From NCBI RefSeq assembly GCF_014203695.1, contig NZ_JACHJO010000010.1, forward strand, positions 97,745 to 161,744: 64,000 nt of DNA, read 5' to 3'. Numbering within the stretch: the stretch's first letter is position 1; the number at the start of each line of letters is the position of its first letter. The translations under genes were made by a program, and so were the position numbers. This stretch comes from Nocardiopsis algeriensis (GTDB lineage: Bacteria > Actinomycetota > Actinomycetes > Streptosporangiales > Streptosporangiaceae). This document shows, in pieces, positions 59,409-64,000 of this stretch. The notes beneath the pieces are model-generated. The model searched no databases. It saw nothing but the letters and a program-made list of their open reading frames with translations, and was not told the origin of the DNA.

Positions 59409-60668
59409 GTGACCGAGACCGACAGCCCCCTGCCGCTGGCGGGCGTGCGGATCGCCGACCTGTCCCGGATCCTGGCGGGGCCCTACGCCACCATGCTCCT
59501 GGCCGACATGGGCGCGGAGGTGGTCAAGGTGGAGCAGCCCGGCCGCGGCGACGACACCCGCGCCTGGGGGCCGCCCTGGGCGGGCTCCTCGGGGGAGGCC
59601 GCCTATTTCCTGTCGGTGAACAGGAACAAACGCAGCCTGGCCGTGGACCTGAAGGACCCCGACGGGCTGGCCGCCGTCCAGGAGCTGTGCGCGCGCTCCG
59701 ACGTGGTCGTCCAGAACTTCCGGCCCGGCGTGGCCGAGCGCCTCGGCCTGGGCTATCCGGCGGTGAGCGCCCGCAACCCCGCGGTCGTCTACTGCTCGGT
59801 GAGCGGGTTCGGCCCCGAGCACGAGCCGCCCACGCGTCCGGGGTTCGACATCGTCGTGCAGGCCGAGAGCGGGCTGATGGCGTCCACCGGTCCGGCCGAG
59901 GGGCCCGCGAGCAAGGTGGGCGTGGCCGTCACCGACGTGCTGACCGGGCTCAACGCCGCCGTGGGCATCCTGGGCGCGCTCATGCGGGCCCGCGCCACGG
60001 GTCAGGGCGGGCAGGTCGACGTCTCCCTGATCAACTCCAGCCTCTCGGGCCTGGTCAACCTCACCCAGCAGGCGCTCGTGACCGGCACGGAGCCGGCCCG
60101 GGCCGGCAACGCCCACACCACGATCGTCCCCTACCAGGCCTTCCCCACCTCCGACGGCGAGATCGTCGTCGCCGCCGGCAACGACGGCCTCTACCAGAGG
60201 CTGTGCCGGGCCCTGGAGCGGCCCGACCTGGCCGAGGACCCGCGCTACGCCACCAACCCCGGCCGGGTGGCCCACCGGGAGGAGCTGGTCGGCGAGATCG
60301 GGGCGACCCTGCGCACCCGGCCCGCCGAGCACTGGCTAGCGCTGCTGGTGGAGGCCGGGGTCCCCGTGGGCCGGGTGCGCGGGGTGCTGGACGCGCTGCG
60401 CAGCTCCGACGCCGCCGGCGACGACGTCCTGCGAACCGTCGAGCACCCCACGGCCGGCCTGATCGAGCAGGTGCGCGCCGGATTCCGCCTGAAGGGCTCT
60501 CCCGCCCCGATGACCGCCCCGCCTCTGCTGGGACAGCACTCGCGCGAGGTGCTCACCGAGCTGGACCTGGCACCGGACATGATCGAGGCGATGGTCGGGC
60601 GCGGTGCCGCCCAGCAGGCCGACCTGCCTCCCCACCGACCGAAGCACGAAGGGAAACACCGCCCATGA
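59409..60668 (+). CDS. CaiB/BaiF family CoA-transferase
   Basis: The 419-residue class III CoA-transferase shows GVRIADLSRILAGPYATMLLADMGAEVVKVE (quoted in part), FRPGVAERLGLGY, GFGPEHEPPTRPGFDIVVQAESGLM and AVTDVLTGLNAAVGIL, which includes the catalytic-Asp region. The family moves CoA between carboxylic acids. Its 4-bp overlap with a glutaryl-CoA-dehydrogenase-like gene mirrors succinyl-CoA:glutarate CoA-transferase systems, so glutarate or a similar diacid is the likely substrate (inference). The GTG start has GGAGG seven bases upstream. Confidence 0.92.
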   Translation: MTETDSPLPLAGVRIADLSRILAGPYATMLLADMGAEVVKVEQPGRGDDTRAWGPPWAGSSGEAAYFLSVNRNKRSLAVDLKDPDGLAAVQELCARSDVVVQNFRPGVAERLGLGYPAVSARNPAVVYCSVSGFGPEHEPPTRPGFDIVVQAESGLMASTGPAEGPASKVGVAVTDVLTGLNAAVGILGALMRARATGQGGQVDVSLINSSLSGLVNLTQQALVTGTEPARAGNAHTTIVPYQAFPTSDGEIVVAAGNDGLYQRLCRALERPDLAEDPRYATNPGRVAHREELVGEIGATLRTRPAEHWLALLVEAGVPVGRVRGVLDALRSSDAAGDDVLRTVEHPTAGLIEQVRAGFRLKGSPAPMTAPPLLGQHSREVLTELDLAPDMIEAMVGRGAAQQADLPPHRPKHEGKHRP

Positions 60669-61855
60669 GCGACCACCGCAAGCCTCCCGCACCGGACCCG
60701 CACGACTTCCTGGCCGTGGACTCGGATCTGTCCGACACCGAGCGCGACGTGCGCGACGCCGTGCGCACCTTCGCCCGGCGCGAGCTCCTGCCGAACGTGG
60801 CCGACTGGTTCGAGGCCGGGACGCTGCCCGACCCGCGCGGCCTCGCCAAGGCCTTCGGGGACCTCGGTGTGCTCGGCATGCACCTGGAGGGATACGGTTG
60901 CGGCGGGTCCGGCGCCGTCGCCTACGGCCTGGCCTGCCGCGAGCTGGAGGCCGTCGACTCCGGCCTGCGCAGCTTCGTGTCCGTGCAGGGATCCCTGGCG
61001 ATGGCGGCGATCCACAAGTTCGGCTCCGAGGAGCAGAAGGGCGAGTGGCTCCCGAGGATGGCCGCCGGCGAGGCGATCGGCTGCTTCGGCCTGACCGAGC
61101 CCGACTCGGGCTCCGACCCCGGTTCCATGCGCACCCGGGCCCGCCGGGACGGCTCCGACTGGGTCCTCGACGGCACCAAGATGTGGATCACCAACGGCTC
61201 GGTGGCCGACGTGGCCGTGGTCTGGGCCGCCACCGACGAGGGGATCCGCGGCTTCGTCGTGCCCGCCGGGACGCCGGGGTTCTCGGCCAACACCGTCCAC
61301 AAGAAGCTGTCCCTGCGCGCCTCCATCACCTCCGAACTGGTCCTGGAGGGAGTGCGGCTGCCCGCCGACGCGGTCCTGCCCGGCTCCCGGGGGCTGGGAT
61401 CACCGCTGTCCTGCCTCAACGAGGCCCGCTACGGCATCGTGTGGGGGGCGGCGGGCGCGGCCCGCGCCTGCTACGAGGCCGCGCTGGAGTACGCGCTGAG
61501 CCGCGAGCAGTTCGGCCGGCCGATCGCGGGCTTCCAGCTGACCCAGCGCAAGCTCGCCGACATGGTCGTGGACGTCAACCACGCAGGTATGACGGCGCTG
61601 CGGATCGGCCGGCTCAAGGACGAGGGCAGGGCGCACCACAACCACGTGAGCTTCGGCAAGTTCGCGAACGTGGCGGCCGCCCAGCGGGTGGCGGCCGCGG
61701 CGCGGTCGGTGCACGGCGCCAACGGCATCACCCTGGAGTACCCCGTGATGCGGCACATGGTGAACCTGGAGACGGTGGCCACCTACGAGGGCACCGAGGA
61801 GATCCACGCGCTGAGCATCGGCCAGGCCGTGACGGGCGTCTCCGCCTTCAGGTAG
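60665..61855 (+). CDS. Acyl-CoA dehydrogenase, glutaryl-CoA dehydrogenase-like
   Basis: The 396-residue flavoenzyme has GEAIGCFGLTEPDSGSDPGSM, DGTKMWITNGSVADVAVVWA, CLNEARYGIVWGAAGAARAC and ALSREQFGRPIAGFQLTQRKL. HGANGITLEYPVMRH and the active-site Glu in TYEGTEEIHALSIGQAVTG follow. The VADxxVVWA and LNEARYGIxWG patterns and the YEGT catalytic motif place it with glutaryl-CoA dehydrogenases. The ATG overlaps the CoA-transferase stop by 4 bp (ATGA). Electrons would go to ETF; the pair would convert a dicarboxylate via its CoA ester to an enoyl-CoA. Confidence 0.92.
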   Translation: MSDHRKPPAPDPHDFLAVDSDLSDTERDVRDAVRTFARRELLPNVADWFEAGTLPDPRGLAKAFGDLGVLGMHLEGYGCGGSGAVAYGLACRELEAVDSGLRSFVSVQGSLAMAAIHKFGSEEQKGEWLPRMAAGEAIGCFGLTEPDSGSDPGSMRTRARRDGSDWVLDGTKMWITNGSVADVAVVWAATDEGIRGFVVPAGTPGFSANTVHKKLSLRASITSELVLEGVRLPADAVLPGSRGLGSPLSCLNEARYGIVWGAAGAARACYEAALEYALSREQFGRPIAGFQLTQRKLADMVVDVNHAGMTALRIGRLKDEGRAHHNHVSFGKFANVAAAQRVAAAARSVHGANGITLEYPVMRHMVNLETVATYEGTEEIHALSIGQAVTGVSAFR

Positions 61856-61866
61856 GCCTTTTCGGG

Positions 61867-61890
61867 CGGGCCCCGTGCCGCCGGGGCCCG
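61867..61890 (+). terminator. Terminator after the acyl-CoA dehydrogenase gene
   Basis: CGGGCCCCG (61867-61875) and CGGGGCCCG (61882-61890) form a perfect 9-bp stem with a 6-nt loop, 12 nt past the stop. Confidence 0.6.
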
Positions 61891-61932
61891 GGAGCCACCA
61901 CAATGGGGGCATCCGACCAAGGGAGTAGCCAG

Positions 61933-62400
61933 ATGGTGGACGAACCGACCAAGCGGTTCGAGATGACGCGGCTGCGGCGGGTGGCCAACGCCGTGATCGG
62001 CGGCTTCGTCAAGTACGGCGTGTGCCCGTCCGAGGTGCACCTGCTCACGACGCGCGGGCGCAAGTCGGGCTTCCTGCGCACCACTCCCGTCAGCGTGCTG
62101 GACAGCGACCGCGGCCGCTTCCTGGTCTCCCCCTACGGGGAGGTCGGCTGGGTGCGCAACATCCGCGCGGACGGCTTCGCCACCCTGCGCCAGGGCGGCT
62201 GGATCGAACTGGTCAGTGTGCGCGAGCTGGCACCCGAGGAGGCCGGCCCGGTCCTGCGGGAGTACGTCGCCTTTCCGCGGACCGCCGTGGTCGCGCCCTA
62301 CTTCGAGGCACCGCCCGAGGCACCGGAGGAGGCCTTCACGGCCGAGGCCGACCGCCACCCGGTGTTCGAGATCGTGCGCTCGACCACCGTCCGCATCTGA
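61933..62400 (+). CDS. Deazaflavin (F420)-dependent nitroreductase-family protein
   Basis: The 155-residue protein belongs to the Ddn/DUF385 F420H2-dependent oxidoreductase family: LLTTRGRKSGFLRTTPVSVL, GRFLVSPYGEVGWVRNIRADG, ATLRQGGW and the C-terminal HPVFEIVR. It is a single split-beta-barrel domain. F420 use is inferred from family; the physiological substrate is unknown. The ATG at 61933 has GGGAG seven bases upstream. It is monocistronic, between two strong terminators. Confidence 0.9.
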   Translation: MVDEPTKRFEMTRLRRVANAVIGGFVKYGVCPSEVHLLTTRGRKSGFLRTTPVSVLDSDRGRFLVSPYGEVGWVRNIRADGFATLRQGGWIELVSVRELAPEEAGPVLREYVAFPRTAVVAPYFEAPPEAPEEAFTAEADRHPVFEIVRSTTVRI

Positions 62401-62403
62401 CCG

Positions 62404-62447
62404 GCGCCGCGGCCCCGGTCCCCGCGCGGGGGCCGGGGCCGCGGCGC
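62404..62447. terminator. Bidirectional terminator between the F420 enzyme and relA
   Basis: GCGCCGCGGCCCCGG (62404-62418) and CCGGGGCCGCGGCGC (62433-62447) are perfect 15-bp complements. The loop itself pairs CCCC/GGGG, giving an almost continuous stem. The hairpin starts 3 nt after one stop and ends 13 nt before the other. Confidence 0.8.
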
Positions 62448-62460
62448 GGCGGGACCCGGG

Positions 62461-64000
<1,540 letters not shown>

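Overview
The window reads as chromosomal DNA of a high-GC actinobacterium, most likely a Nocardiopsaceae-type organism (Nocardiopsis or a close relative). This is inferred from the roughly 73% GC composition, the many GTG and TTG starts, TANNNT-type -10 elements, an actinobacterial division and cell-wall (dcw) cluster ending in sepF-yggT-divIVA, a meso-DAP type MurE, F420-type enzymes and an ATPase-degenerate PriA. No species can be fixed from sequence reading alone.

Layout. Positions 1-23400, almost all on the minus strand, hold the dcw cluster. In transcription order it is mraZ, rsmH, ftsL, ftsI, murE, murF, mraY, murD, ftsW, murG, murC, ftsQ, ftsZ, pgeF, yggS, sepF, yggT, divIVA and an acidic repeat-bearing membrane protein cut by the window edge. 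It is broken once, by a plus-strand homocysteine S-methyltransferase gene between murE and ftsI, and subdivided by strong hairpins. mraZ has a textbook promoter overlaid by four MraZ boxes spaced exactly 10 bp apart. From 23.8 to 28.5 kb a plus-strand moxR-DUF58-transglutaminase operon follows. From 28.7 to 37.8 kb the minus strand carries DUF3040, dinB, a methyltransferase, nusB-efp-aroB-aroK-aroC, a prepilin peptidase and an SseB-like gene.

The 37.9-48.7 kb stretch is the most accessory-like. It has a yceI gene behind a promoter packed with palindromes, a DUF2470 gene, a kinase-like membrane protein, and an ECF42-type sigma factor fused in frame to a truncated tyrosine-recombinase-like domain. 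A YCII/DGPF gene partners the sigma factor. A 66-bp inverted repeat, a DUF1801 gene, an aldose epimerase, a tandem 136-bp structured intergenic repeat and MocA/XdhC-type molybdenum-enzyme maturation genes follow.

The remainder contains an FMN-riboswitch-controlled riboflavin operon (ribE-ribBA-ribH-PH protein), a PAP2 phosphatase, fmt-rsmB-rpe, priA and a divergent methyltransferase. It continues with an AT-rich intergenic island, a CoA-transferase/glutaryl-CoA-dehydrogenase-like pair and an F420-type enzyme. It ends with the 3' two thirds of a RelA/SpoT gene. Convergent gene pairs are separated by very stable GC hairpins without U-tracts. I saw no tRNA, rRNA, CRISPR array or intact insertion sequence.
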